Shown here piece after piece: positions 46,514 through 57,569 of a stretch of 64,000 nucleotides of DNA. A model generated the notes under the pieces. That model did no database searches. It was given only the letters and a program-made list of their open reading frames with translations, and was not told the origin of the DNA. This DNA comes from Hypomesus transpacificus (lineage: Eukaryota > Chordata > Actinopteri > Osmeriformes > Osmeridae): positions 4,659,390-4,723,389 of the forward strand of contig NC_061061.1 of the NCBI RefSeq assembly GCF_021917145.1. Reading direction: 5' to 3'. The position numbers were made by a program, and so were the translations under genes. Position 1 is the stretch's first letter; each line of letters starts with the position of its first letter.

Positions 46514-48174
46514 CAGTGCCCTCCAAAAGTATTGGAACAGTGAGGCGAATTCCTTTATTTTTGCTGTAGACTGAAAACATTTGGGCTTGACATCAAATAA
46601 TGAACGTGAGACCAGAGATCAACGTTTCAGCTTTTATTTCCAGGTATTTACATCAGGATCTGATGCACAACTAAGAAAATATCACATTTTGTTTGAATCC
46701 ACCCATTTGTCATGTGATCAAAAGTATTGGAACAGATATACTTAAAACATATTTAAGTGAATAAGACTTAATATTTAGTTGCAAATCCTTTGCTTTCAAT
46801 AACTGCAGCAAGTCTGTGACCCATTGACGTCACCAAACTTTTGCATTCTTCCTTTTTGATGCTTTCCCAGGCTTTCACTGCAGCCTCTTTCAGTTGTTGT
46901 TTGTTTTGTGGGGTTCCTCCCTTCAGTCTCCTCTTAAGCAGGTAAAATGCATGCTCTATAGGGTTTAAGTCTGGAGATTGACTTGGCCAGTCTAATACCT
47001 TCCATTTCTTGCCCCTGATGAACTCCTTTGTTGTTTTGGCAGTGTGTTTTGGGTCGTTATCTTGCTGCATGATGAAGGCTCTGCCAATCAGTTTGGTTGC
47101 ATCTTTCCTTAAATTGGCAGACAAAATGTTTCTGTAGACTTCCGAGTTCATTTTGCTGCTGCCATCATGTGTTACATCCTCAATGAAGATTAATGAGCCC
47201 GTCCCAGAAGAAGCCATGCAAGCCCAAGCCATGACATTACCTCCACCGTGTTTCACAGATGAGCTTGTGTGTTTGGGATCATGAGCAGTTCCTTTCTTTC
47301 TCCAAACTTTAGCCTTTCCATCACTTTGGTAAAAGTTAATCTTTGTCTCATCAGTCCATAAAACTTTGTCCCAGAATTTTTGAGGTTCATCTCTGTACTT
47401 TTTGGCAAATTCCAGCCTGGCCTTCCTATTCTTCTTGCTAATGAGTGGTTTGCATCTTCTGGTGTAGCCCTTGTACTTTTGTTCATGAAGTCTTCTGCGA
47501 ACAGTAGATAGTGATACCTTCACTCCTGCCATCTGGAGGTTGTTGCTGATCTCACTAACAGTTGTTTTAGGGTCTTTCTTTACAGCTCTCACAATGTTTC
47601 TGTCATCAACTGCTGATGTTTTCCTTGGTCTACCTGTTCGACGTCTGTTACTTAGTACACCAGTAGTTTTCTTCTTCTTCAGGACATTCCAAATGGTTGT
47701 ACTGGCTATGGCCAATGTTTCTGCAATGGCTCTGATTGATTTTCCATCTTCTCTAAGACTCACAATTGCTTGTTTTTCACCCAAAGACAGCGCTCTGGTT
47801 TTCATGTTGTTTTCACCTCTGAATACAGTCTGCATAGACAAAACCTATCTTACCCAATCTGAACCTGAGTGTAGACATTCAGTGGTATTTATTGATTGAA
47901 TAATGTATGTAATAGGACACACCTGGGCAACAAAACACACCTGTCAGTCACATGTTCCAATACTTTTGCTCACGTGACAAATGGGTGGGTTCGAACAAAA
48001 AGGTGATATTTTCTAATTTGTGCATCAGATCCTGATGTAAATACCTGGAAATAAAAGCTGAAACGTTGATCTCTGGTTTCACATTCATCGTTTGATGTCA
48101 AGCCCAAATGTTTTCAGTCTACAGCAAAAATAAAGGAATTGGCCTCACTGTTCCAATACTTTTGGAGGGCACTG
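46514..48174 (-). mobile_element. Full-length Tc1-like transposon
   Basis: TA flanks it at 46512-46513 and 48175-48176. The 1661-bp element has terminal inverted repeats of about 220 bp, starting CAGTGCCCTCCAAAAGTATT. A second CAAAAGTATTGGAACA-type repeat lies at each inner end, the IR/DR layout of many fish Tc1 elements. The only gene in it is an intact transposase. Confidence 0.95.
46768..47841 (-). CDS. Tc1-like transposase, apparently intact
   Basis: 357 codons without a stop or frameshift. Translation may start at a second Met, 12 codons in (MKTRALSLGEKQ), giving 345 residues, close to the usual 340 or so. The N-terminus holds the paired-like helix-turn-helix (SIRAIAETLAIASTTIWNVL), a GRPR hook (TGRPRKTS) and a second helix-turn-helix (STVRRRLHEQKY). 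The catalytic domain has WTDETK (first Asp), MQQDNDPKHTAK (second Asp) and SPDLNPIE (Glu). I count 34 residues between the second Asp and the Glu, the D34E signature. Role: binds the element's inverted repeats and moves it by cut-and-paste into TA sites. Intact frame and well-matched ends suggest recent activity. Confidence 0.95.
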   Translation of the reverse strand: MSMQTVFRGENNMKTRALSLGEKQAIVSLREDGKSIRAIAETLAIASTTIWNVLKKKKTTGVLSNRRRTGRPRKTSAVDDRNIVRAVKKDPKTTVSEISNNLQMAGVKVSLSTVRRRLHEQKYKGYTRRCKPLISKKNRKARLEFAKKYRDEPQKFWDKVLWTDETKINFYQSDGKAKVWRKKGTAHDPKHTSSSVKHGGGNVMAWACMASSGTGSLIFIEDVTHDGSSKMNSEVYRNILSANLRKDATKLIGRAFIMQQDNDPKHTAKTTKEFIRGKKWKVLDWPSQSPDLNPIEHAFYLLKRRLKGGTPQNKQQLKEAAVKAWESIKKEECKSLVTSMGHRLAAVIESKGFATKY

Positions 48175-48176
48175 TA

Positions 48177-48989
48177 TATGTATACTGTGTGTGGCATAAA
48201 CTGTTAACCTGCTGTCTTTAGGGGTATTCAGTTGTGTTAAATGTGATGTTTAAGTACTGTTTGGAGTGGCAATTGTATCTCTACATATTGGTAAACCTTA
48301 ATTTACTTACTAAAGTAGAGTTTACTACTAAAACTCACTTTATCTGGACTAACGGTTCTAGCTTTATCTGTCCCCTTTTCCCTAAGTTAGAGGCAATGTG
48401 AAGACAACGGGGATAATTAAAAAAGGAAAGAAAGCTCAATGCTTATGGGCAATGGCGGGTGAAATTGAAGCTTTGGTAAAAACTATGAAGAGTGCTAACA
48501 TTACAATCCAAGATACAGGGGTATTCCTCGGAAATCTGGTCTGAACTCTCTATTAACATATTTGGGCAAGATGAACCGTCATTGGCTTTGGCTCATATGG
48601 ACAAAACATTGAAATGGAGAGATGTAATCTTTAAACAGGAAAAGTCATTGGAGATAAAATAAAGATCCGGTAAGAGAAAAAAAAATATATTGTGTATTTT
48701 GCTTAACATTTTTACTTGCTAAATGTTCAGTCTCAAACAATGTTTAAGGCACCAACATGTGTATATATATATATACTACGTATATTTTTTAACACTAAGT
48801 ATTTGTTGCAGTACAACCACCTTCTCTGGAGTATTTTGTCAGAAATTTCTCTATGTAATTATGATATATTTCTTGAGATAAATATACCCAAACATTATTC
48901 ATGTCTATTTTTTTTTAGGTAATCGTTATAGTTCAACCATTAGGTGAGCAGTTATAGTGAAGAAAGTATGAAAAAACAATTCTCAATAT
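48177..48989. other. AT-rich DNA before the right arm
   Basis: No gene was seen. A degenerate form of the 140-bp unit may begin near 48806 (TTGCAGTACAACCACC). Confidence 0.4.
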
Positions 48990-49950
48990 TCTCCAAAATT
49001 ATGTATATGCCTATTTAAAAAAAAAGTGCTGTAGTACAACCAGCAGGGGGCTTCTATGTGTGGAGTAGTTTTGGAGACATGACTTTGTTTATATTTCATA
49101 TATTACATGTTTTTTGGGCAAAAAATATCCCCCAAAATTATGATTATGCTTATTTTGGAAAAGTAAGTGCTGCAGTACAACCAGTAGAAGAAGAAGAATG
49201 TGTGAGGTATGTTTGGAGACACAACTGTATTTACATTTTAAAATATTAAATGTTTTTGGCAAAACATATTCCCCCAAATTATGATTATGCCTATTTTTGA
49301 AAAAAAGTGCTGTAGTACAACCAGCAGAAAACTACTTGTGTGTGAGGTAAGTTTAGAGACATAACTCTTTAAATATTAAAAGAATAAATGTTTTTGGCAA
49401 AAATGATTCCCCAAAATTATGATTATGCTTATTTTCGAAAAGTAAGTGCTGTAGTACAACCAGCAGGGGGGCTTCTATGTGTGGAGGAGTTTTGGAGCCA
49501 TGACTCTTCGTTTATATGTAATATATTAAATGTTTTTGGCAAAACCTATTCCTCAAAATTATGATTATGCTTTTTTTTTTTTTAAGTAAGTGCTGTAGTA
49601 GAACTAGCAGGCGATACGTTATTATTGAGGTAAGTTTGGAAACACTACCTTATTTAAACATTAAATTAATAAATATTTTTGTTGTATGTCTTTTTCGGTG
49701 TTGTAGTTTGTAGACGGTCCCCAAGCACTTGTCTAACTGCCGTCTCACCGCCAGTTGCTCGTAGAACCGGATGTTATTTCTTCAGGTTGGAGGACGGCTC
49801 GTTTTGATGAAAATGAATTCGTAGCTCGTTGTTTACCTTACTACGGTACGATAGATATGTTATTTGTGATTTAACAACATTTCGCTATAGAGTAATTGAT
49901 GCCGGAAGTTCGAATCTGTGAATGTCTTTCCAACTTGAACTATTGCGGCT
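48990..49950. repeat. Right arm of the long inverted repeat
   Basis: Tandem units of about 140 bp begin near 49027, 49168, 49306, 49445 and 49589, each with AGTGCTGTAGTACAACCAGC, the complement of the left-arm unit. They are followed by about 330 bp of single-copy arm to 49950. This arm lacks the mariner-type insertion present on the left. It ends about 220 bp before the fam8a1 ATG. Confidence 0.9.
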
Positions 49951-50170
49951 TAAACTATTTGGACTGTACCAAATTTGACACAGCGACAAAATGAATAAAG
50001 TTGAAAGATGTTTCGACATGACAGCGTAAAGATTTGATTTAAGTATATATGTACATGCAAATTACGTACAATTATCAGACACGTGTGAACCCGTTTGCAA
50101 CAAAATGGTGTTTAATACAAGCATTTTTTGGTACACGAACCCCTAAATTCGTATGACGTAATTTTTCAAC
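49951..50170 (+). promoter_or_regulatory. fam8a1 5' flank and leader
   Basis: This is the only single-copy DNA between the inverted repeat and the fam8a1 start codon, so the core promoter must lie here or within the repeat arm. TGACGTAA, a CRE/ATF-type site, is at 50154-50161. No TATA box is convincing. Confidence 0.4.
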
Positions 50171-51835
50171 ATGGCCGATTCAGGAAACACAAACAGAGAA
50201 GTAGATAAGGAACATATTCCTTATATTAGTAAAGCCAAGCCAGTGTCATATGAAAACATGCGGGCATCGAGTCATCAAGACACGCCAGAAAGCAGAAAAG
50301 ATCATTTTCGAAAGCTGAGTACGTCGGAATATTGTGAAAAGCTGCAAGGATGGATGTGGCAGTACTACACAGGATATGTTAACTGGCAAAGCTGGCTATC
50401 TGTCTCTGCTATGTCGTCTCCTCCTTATTTACCACAGTCAACGAACGAGACATCGACTTCACCACTTTGGCCAGCCGATTTGTCCAACTTCGATGCGCAA
50501 AACTGGTTCAATAATCCATTCGGGTTACCTTTATCGCCATATCCACCTGCCTTCGTTACACCTGGTAGCCACACAGGCGATACCATTGGCAATGGACCAG
50601 TGCCAGCTTCAGTGCCCACACAACCGCAGCAGCAACATCAACAAAACGGCAATGCACAACGACCAGGTCAGAATGTTGTCTGTACGTTAAAAAATGTTCG
50701 TTTTCAACTCATTGGTATGCTTGTCCAAGTGAAGTAGCTTACACAACTGTAGTTTTAGTAAATGTTGCCTATCCAAGTGTAGACTATGCTAACTTTGCCT
50801 TATGTCCTCCAAGGTCGAGAATATAGTATTCCTTCCCCTCTGCAGAGGTTCCTTGCGGAAATGGTGGATTTTTTCATCCTGTTCTTCATCAAGGCCACCA
50901 TAATCATCAGTATTATGCACCTGAGCGGAATGAAGTAAGTACAGGATTGGACAGGATACAAAATAAACACACAGCAAGCAAAATGGGAGAAAAGGCAATT
51001 TACTAAAATAACCAAGTAATTTTTGATCATTGTGTTCATAGGGATATCTCCAAGTTTGCCATGCATTTCATTGTGGAGGAAATAGATGAGGACACATCAA
51101 TGGAAGAGCTACAAAAAATGATGCTTGTTGCACTTATTTATAGGATATTGGTGTGTTTCTATGAGGTATGTTAACTTATATTACAATTAATATCAAATGA
51201 AAATCTTGCACCATAACATGACATATCCTACCCACGTCAAAATAATTGCTCTTCATGAGTCAGTGTGCCAGGGCAGTCCGTGTTTTAGCTTTCTGAGGTC
51301 TTCAAATGACGATCATGTTCCTTGTGCTCCAATAGATTGTCTGCATATGGGGGGCAGGGGGTGCCACACCAGGGAAATTTATCATTGGCCTAAGGGTGAT
51401 CACATGTGACTCATCAGTCTTGCTTCAACCCAATCGGGTCCTCGTTGTACCAGCGACAAATGTCTCCCTGACCGCGTAAGTAGTGACTCACAAGAAACCT
51501 GACTTGCAAGCATGACACTAAAAAACTACGCCAACAAAAAAGCTAGGTAGTTTTTTTTTGCTTTTTGCTTCAACAAAAAGCTAGCTACCAGGTGGATTGT
51601 ATTAAACCTTATGGAATGAGTTTAACCAATTCACATTTGCAACACATTTTCATTCTGATTATGTGTGTTGTTTTCCATGTCCCTCCTCAGCTCGACTGTA
51701 AGAGCCCTGAACAAGAACTTCTCCATCGCCTTCTTCTTCCCAGCCTTCATCACACTGCTTTTCTTCCAGCACAATAGGACTGTGTATGACATGGTGGCTG
51801 GCACCATAGTCGTCAAGCGCACGGGGGCGAGATGA
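50171..51835 (+). CDS. fam8a1: FAM8A1, RDD-domain ER membrane protein
   Basis: Exons are 50171-50666, 50814-50934, 51042-51165, 51336-51475 and 51691-51835. They join to 1026 nt, or 341 residues, with GT-AG junctions. The N-terminal 165 residues (exon 1) are soluble and Pro/Gln/Asn-rich, with a conserved Trp-rich stretch (LQGWMWQYYTGYVNWQSW near residue 57). The RDD domain follows with three membrane spans: FLAEMVDFFILFFIKATIII, MMLVALIYRILVCFYE into IVCIWGA, and IAFFFPAFITLLFFQHN. The region ends VYDMVAGTIVVKRTGAR. Residues such as GGATPGK and HLSGMKDISKFAMH match mammalian FAM8A1. Known role: ER-membrane partner of the HRD1 ubiquitin ligase that helps assemble the ER-associated degradation complex. 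AATAAA at 52727-52732 gives a 3' UTR of about 900 bp. Confidence 0.95.
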
Positions 51836-52760
51836 CCTCATGGTTAGAGTTATTAAGGTTGATGTCTAATGCTAGTTCACGGCTTCCTCCAAAGCTTGTG
51901 TCTAGCACAGCGAGATGTGAGGAATGAAGGCTGCAAGGGGAATTGCTCTGCAACAACACTGAAGAGGCAAGCTAGTCTCTTAGACTCGTACGCTCTCGTA
52001 AATCGGACTATTTTTCTTCCATTAATGGTATTTAGAATAATTTCTTTCTGAAATTGCTGCTTGATTTGTTTTAGTGGCAAACTGCTATGGCAACTGAAGG
52101 GGTCATGATACAATTTTTTATGCAAATGGTATTATCAGTGATAACATGTATTAACAAATCAATTTGATAATTTTGTTTAATTTTCCACCTGAAGCTGTGA
52201 ACCCTGTGCATGATTTTGCAACTCTAAATGGTTTTAGCTCTAATAGTGCTGCATTTTATTACTAAATATGTATTTTCTTTACATTTTGAAAGGAAGACTC
52301 ATGTTAATTCTGAAATGTGTTACCAAGGTTACAGTTTAGTTTATTATGGCCAGATTTATAAATCTTTTTTCATACATTCAGCTCAAGCGCTTCATACAGT
52401 ATAAATGTGCCATCGTAGTGTTTGATATGCCTGTTAAGTCTAAGAATGAAAGCATGCTGTTCTCCATTGCTTTAAAGCTGTTTGAAATTTGAAAACCAAT
52501 TTTAGTACCGCTCTATGCTGTGAGGCCTGTGTTGGGTTAATTTTAAAGAATTTTATTTATTCAGCAAGCAAAGTGTGTCCCTAATGACAACTATAGCCAG
52601 TACACCTTAACAGCCTCACAATAACAGGTGAAGATAAGATACAAGCAGATTCAAGCAGAAAATGTCAAATTTGCCTTACAGTGTTATGATTTTGTAAATT
52701 GTATTTGTCTTTGTGCCATCGGTACCAATAAATTGTTCTTTAGGGACAATTTGTAGATTT
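51836..52760 (+). other. fam8a1 3' UTR
   Basis: AT-rich sequence after the TGA at 51833-51835, reaching AATAAA at 52727-52732, followed by T-rich DNA. No other gene signal was seen within it. Confidence 0.65.
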
Positions 52761-54548
52761 AATTGAACTGACGTGATATTTTGATGTGAATGTAAATTGG
52801 TGTTTGTAGTAATGTAAGCACCTTCCCATCATTCCATGTAAGATGAAGATGCTACAGGATATATGGAATTTATTGTTTTTATCAATTCAGATTTTCCGGT
52901 TGGTAATGGTACATAAAAACTCTGTGATAATCAAACACTTTCCTACATCCAGGATTCAGTTTTTACTTAAATTGCTATGTGAAAGGACATTAATTATTGC
53001 TTACACATTTCAAGTTCAAGGTCTTTGTCATAAAACATGGTAGACAAGGCACACAGTGTAATGATATGCACCCTCAGTGTCATAGGTATGAAAAAGAAGA
53101 AAAGCACTACCTAAGTTTTACCTACCTGTTACCTACTAAGTTTTTGCTTGCAATGTACATCGGATACTTCCACTATGTTAGGATTACTCCATGGCAGTGA
53201 GCCATGGAAACAAGGTTATGAACAAATGTGCAGTCTGGTCTACCTACTGCCTGAGTACGAGGAGAAGGGCACATCCCAGTGTTTGAGCAGTGTAAGTACA
53301 TGTCTGTTAACTGACTGTAGTAACATCAGAATCCTTTTGATGCTGAGTATAATTTTTTGGAGCAGTCCTACTCATTAAACCTGTCATATTACCAATGACT
53401 GCCACCCTTAGTATTATAAAACCTCAATGATACTTAGGCAACTCAAAACCAATACCCTGACATATTTGTCCCAGTGTGTGCTGCCGTGTGTTCTACCATT
53501 CTTTCTGAAGTGAGTATTGGAGCTTATTATCCATTGCCCAGATTGTTGGCATGTGTTAGAGCGGTGATTGTGTTAGTTTTGACTAAGTGGCAGCCTCTGC
53601 TGACAGACACAGATGGTGTCTTCAGATTACAGCCCCTCAGAACAGCTCCGCCTCCTCTGATGCTGCCGCCATGTCGCCATGGTGGGCATGGCGACAGTGT
53701 TGCTGCGCGAGGAGTCCCTTGCACACCCCACCATCTCCCCTCGCCACAACTGAAACCCTGTGAAAGGACTAATTCATGAGCATCTCTATCAGTGTCCAGT
53801 GAATCTGCTCGCCTCAGTCATTGATCCCCTCAGGGCCTGCAATCAATCCTCCATGTACGGGAACGATCTCCTTGGGACTGGTTATGACGTAAACCCCACT
53901 TTAGAACAAAGACTGTCAAGTACAATTTGTGCATGCATGCACTGTAGGGTGGCAATTCATATAGCATTTTATAGAATACATGATGAATATTAAGCATGCT
54001 GTTGAGGAAGGAAACTTACTACACACACAAGCAGACACACATCCTAATTGATCTGAGGAAACTAGTGTGTGTGAATGATCGGCAGACATGCCTGGGAACA
54101 TCTACACATACAGAAATATTATAATTTATTAGCCAGGTAAAGTTGTCAACTATGCACCATTTTTATTTAATGTTAGTAATAAATAATGAATAAACACATT
54201 TTTCAGTATGCATGCCCTGTACCAGATACATTTTCCCCCTCTTACATTTCCTGTCAGATAGGCAGTAAAAAGAGAGCCTCTGTATTTGGTTCCTGAGTAG
54301 GAAATCTATACTCCCCCCCCCCCCCCCTCAAGATAGATGGTTGGAGGAACTACTGGGTATCCTAACATCTCTTATACTTGCAGCACTGCATGACCTAAAA
54401 AAGATAGTCAATTATGGATATGGAGGCAAATATATTATATCAAATATATTAAATGATATAATAACTTGTACCTATTTTAACTTGTACCTGTAGATTTATA
54501 TTGATGGAAGATTCATAATTTAGTTTGTTGTTCTTTTTGTCATTAAAC
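52761..54548. other. Intergenic DNA
   Basis: No gene was seen. A C-run lies at 54314-54327. Short open frames show no recognisable domain. Confidence 0.45.
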
Positions 54549-54556
54549 ACCTAGAG

Positions 54557-54768
54557 CAGTGGTTCTTAACCCTGTCCTCAGGGAACCCCTGTCCTGCAAG
54601 TTTTAGATCTTTCTTGGCTCCAACACACCTGATTCAAATGCATTTTCGTTACCAAGCTTCTACGGAGCTAGATAACAACCCATTTATTTGAATCAGGTGT
54701 GTTGGAGCAGGGAAACATCTAAAACATGCAAGACAGGTGTTCCCTGAGGACAGGGTTAAGAACCACTG
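54557..54768. mobile_element. 212-bp palindromic hAT MITE
   Basis: The ends are CAGTGGTTC and GAACCACTG, flanked by the exact 8-bp duplication ACCTAGAG at 54549-54556 and 54769-54776. It belongs to the same family as 42376-42587. Confidence 0.95.
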
Positions 54769-55117
54769 ACCTAGAGTTTTGTCTATTGAAGCTTTGTTTT
54801 GTTTACTATGGTCTGGACTATATACGGTTATGACACTCCAGAGCCTGTAATACCGTGAAGACTGAAGACATGTACCGCTAGAGCTTATGACCGAAACTTA
54901 CAGCCATCAATATGCAGTAATGGAGGCCCTTTTCTCATTCACATCACTGAAACCTAATCCAGTCTCTCCTCTTCTTTTTTGAGGGACAAGAAGGGCCTGG
55001 TGCAGAGGCTGATAAGCTCAGAAAGACAGACATTGTGAACAGATACTGAAGACAAAGGCACATAGACAACCTGATTATATGTCTACTAAAGATAAGAATC
55101 TTGAGAGGTGCTTGGCA

Positions 55118-55121
<4 letters not shown>

Positions 55122-55176
<55 letters not shown>

Positions 55177-55186
55177 GGGGGGGGGG
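55122..55186. repeat. (GA)n followed by a 21-base G run
   Basis: A pure GA dinucleotide run from 55122 passes into 21 consecutive G, then GA-rich DNA to about 55214. Confidence 0.95.
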
Positions 55187-56559
55187 AAGAGAGAAAGAGA
55201 GAGGGAAAGAGAGAGAATGGGGGGTCTCTAAGGTTCCCCTTTTCATTTCATGGATTACATCACAAACCAGTTTGCACTGCAGTGTGCTGCTCTCTGCTGG
55301 TTGTGTATAGAAGAGAAGGAAGACACTTCACAGAATGCGACCAAAAGTTGTAAAAAGGATTTCTCATAATTTCAGACATTTTGAAAGAACAAATTATTGT
55401 GGATTCTTTAGCCTCTATAATTATGGCTTCTAATGTCACCTATAAGGTTGTACTGACAATGACTGGGACACACATTACAGTCACTTCACTTATTGTAAGG
55501 AGTCTTAGATAAAAGAATCAAATTCAAAGCATTCGAATTTTTTCAGTAGTCTGTTCTAAGTTGTAGGTTACTGGAAACTGCGTCACTCATCCAGTTCTGA
55601 ACGACAACGTCCTCTTTCTGCGGCTCAAACAGCATACTGAAGACAATGTGCGTAAGCAGGGGCTGGCTATTTTCAGCTGAATGGAGAGTCTTGGCTCTCA
55701 AACATGGGAAAAATGCCTCCACCCTGGAGAAATGTGGCCCCAGACTCTTTCAAGCACATTAAAGCACATGCAAATTGTTCCACCCAATGCGAATCTTACC
55801 TTGGTAAAAATATGAAACGTTCTGATAAGTGTTTTAAAAACACAGTTCACTAGCTGTTGTCACAGTCCCTGACTAGCCTACTATTTGTGAATCCCACAGA
55901 GCCCTGCAGGCCTTGTTGAAGACAAAAACTAAACTGAGTTCTCGAGGGCAGAAAGTATAAGCAAACATCAACAGAACATCTATCGTCTACTTTTAGAAAA
56001 CAAAAGATTTTAATAAAAGATTTGGGTGACGCCTATCAATTAATAATTATATTTATCCGGTAACGGTCGCATAGTCTGAACATGCATAAAAGTAATTATT
56101 TTCAAATGACCATCCCACTGCCAGACCAACTCGAGTGTGTTATCCTTTAATTCCCCAACACGACACGAAGACTGAACACAGCGATAGTAGTGATCCCATT
56201 AAAGCTCCATGCAAGAGAATCTCTCTCCTTCCAAATGTAACCTGTTTGACCTGTCAAGGTCATTCAAAGACAGCTGCAGCCAAGTTTTTTCCACCTCTGA
56301 GAGTCAACTTACGCGTAAAGTCAGTCACCCAGAAGTAGGGCAACAGAACCATTTTTTTTTTGTGACCGTTCTGCGGTGTTGACGTGAACTCTGAGTGGAT
56401 AGGTGAGATTGGTGGCACTTGCTTGCCGACCTGCTTGTCACCTTGATCACTTTCCCTCTGCTGTTGAATTCCCCAGCACTCAACGGGATCTTCCAGCCTG
56501 TCATGCTACATTGCCATTGATAAGTAGCCACACAGCACCATCTACCCATCTTTCTTAAT

Positions 56560-56790
56560 GGGGACTGGAGACCGTGGAGCAACCCCTTGTTGCCATGGCA
56601 GCATCGAGTTTTCGCATTCCCAACACGTGCGCAGAGCGCGCGCCATTCGTTCTGAGACCGACCGCGCCACAACAGAGCGAGCGCCCGCTGCTCTCTGGGG
56701 GAGTCGGGCCAGGTTTATTTACCCGTTCCTCTGATGGGCGAGACTACGCTTGATCCCAGCTCCGACCCCGGTGCTGAACCCCCGTGCGGA
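56560..56790. promoter_or_regulatory. CpG-dense patch, possible promoter
   Basis: More than 20 CpG dinucleotides in about 230 bp, including GTGCGCAGAGCGCGCGCC and GAGCGAGCGCCCGC, stand out against CpG-poor surroundings. No coding exon follows on either strand. It could be an unmethylated promoter of a gene extending beyond the window. Confidence 0.3.
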
Positions 56791-57496
56791 AAATGAATAG
56801 AATGTGACCCAGCATGGTAGCTCTCCTACGCTTTCATTCACATCTCCACCCGAAAACACGTTTAACTGTGTTTATGTGTAGATATTTTTTATTACAAGCT
56901 ACATGATACCAGTTACAAGTCGTTTAGGCAACTACCCAAATATATAATAAAACTATATGAAAGCAGTGGTATTCCACTTCCCTTTCACCCTGCTAAGGGA
57001 AATTCTGGGAAAACAGAATGTACTGGATTATTCAAAATGGGATTTTGACAAGCACAGGGTGCCAGTCTCCTTGTCAAACAGAGGGTTAATTATTCACAAA
57101 GAACAAGCACAATTTCTCTCAATCCAAATGTGTCTTGTGTGTCTGTCTTTTTATGTGTGTCTGTATACATGTGTGTTTACTGCATGTATGCAGTGTTTTG
57201 GGATGTGTGCCGCATGCCTGGACATGTCTGCTGTTCAGTAGGAGCAGAGGTGGCACACACAGTCCTGCTAGGAGCAGAGAGAAGGACGACAGGAGACTAG
57301 AGACGTAGGGCCTACCCAGGTGGACATGGGATACAGGCAATCTGGACTGTGAGTAACAGGGGTTGGGTGGTGTTGTAGGGCTAATCTTTAGCAGACAAGG
57401 TGCCCGGATTGCTGTGGAGCTAGTGTCTCATTAACTGTCCTGATGCCATGTGTGGCATTAATAGAGAGTTTCCACTCACCTTTGTGGATAGGACAA

Positions 57497-57569
57497 TGTG
57501 ATTTCTGTGTGATTTCTGTGTGATTTCTGTGTGATTCCTGTGTGATTTCTGTTTGATTTCTGTGTGATT
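57497..57569. repeat. 11-bp minisatellite
   Basis: Units of TGTGATTTCTG repeat between six and seven times with two single-base variants. Confidence 0.9.
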
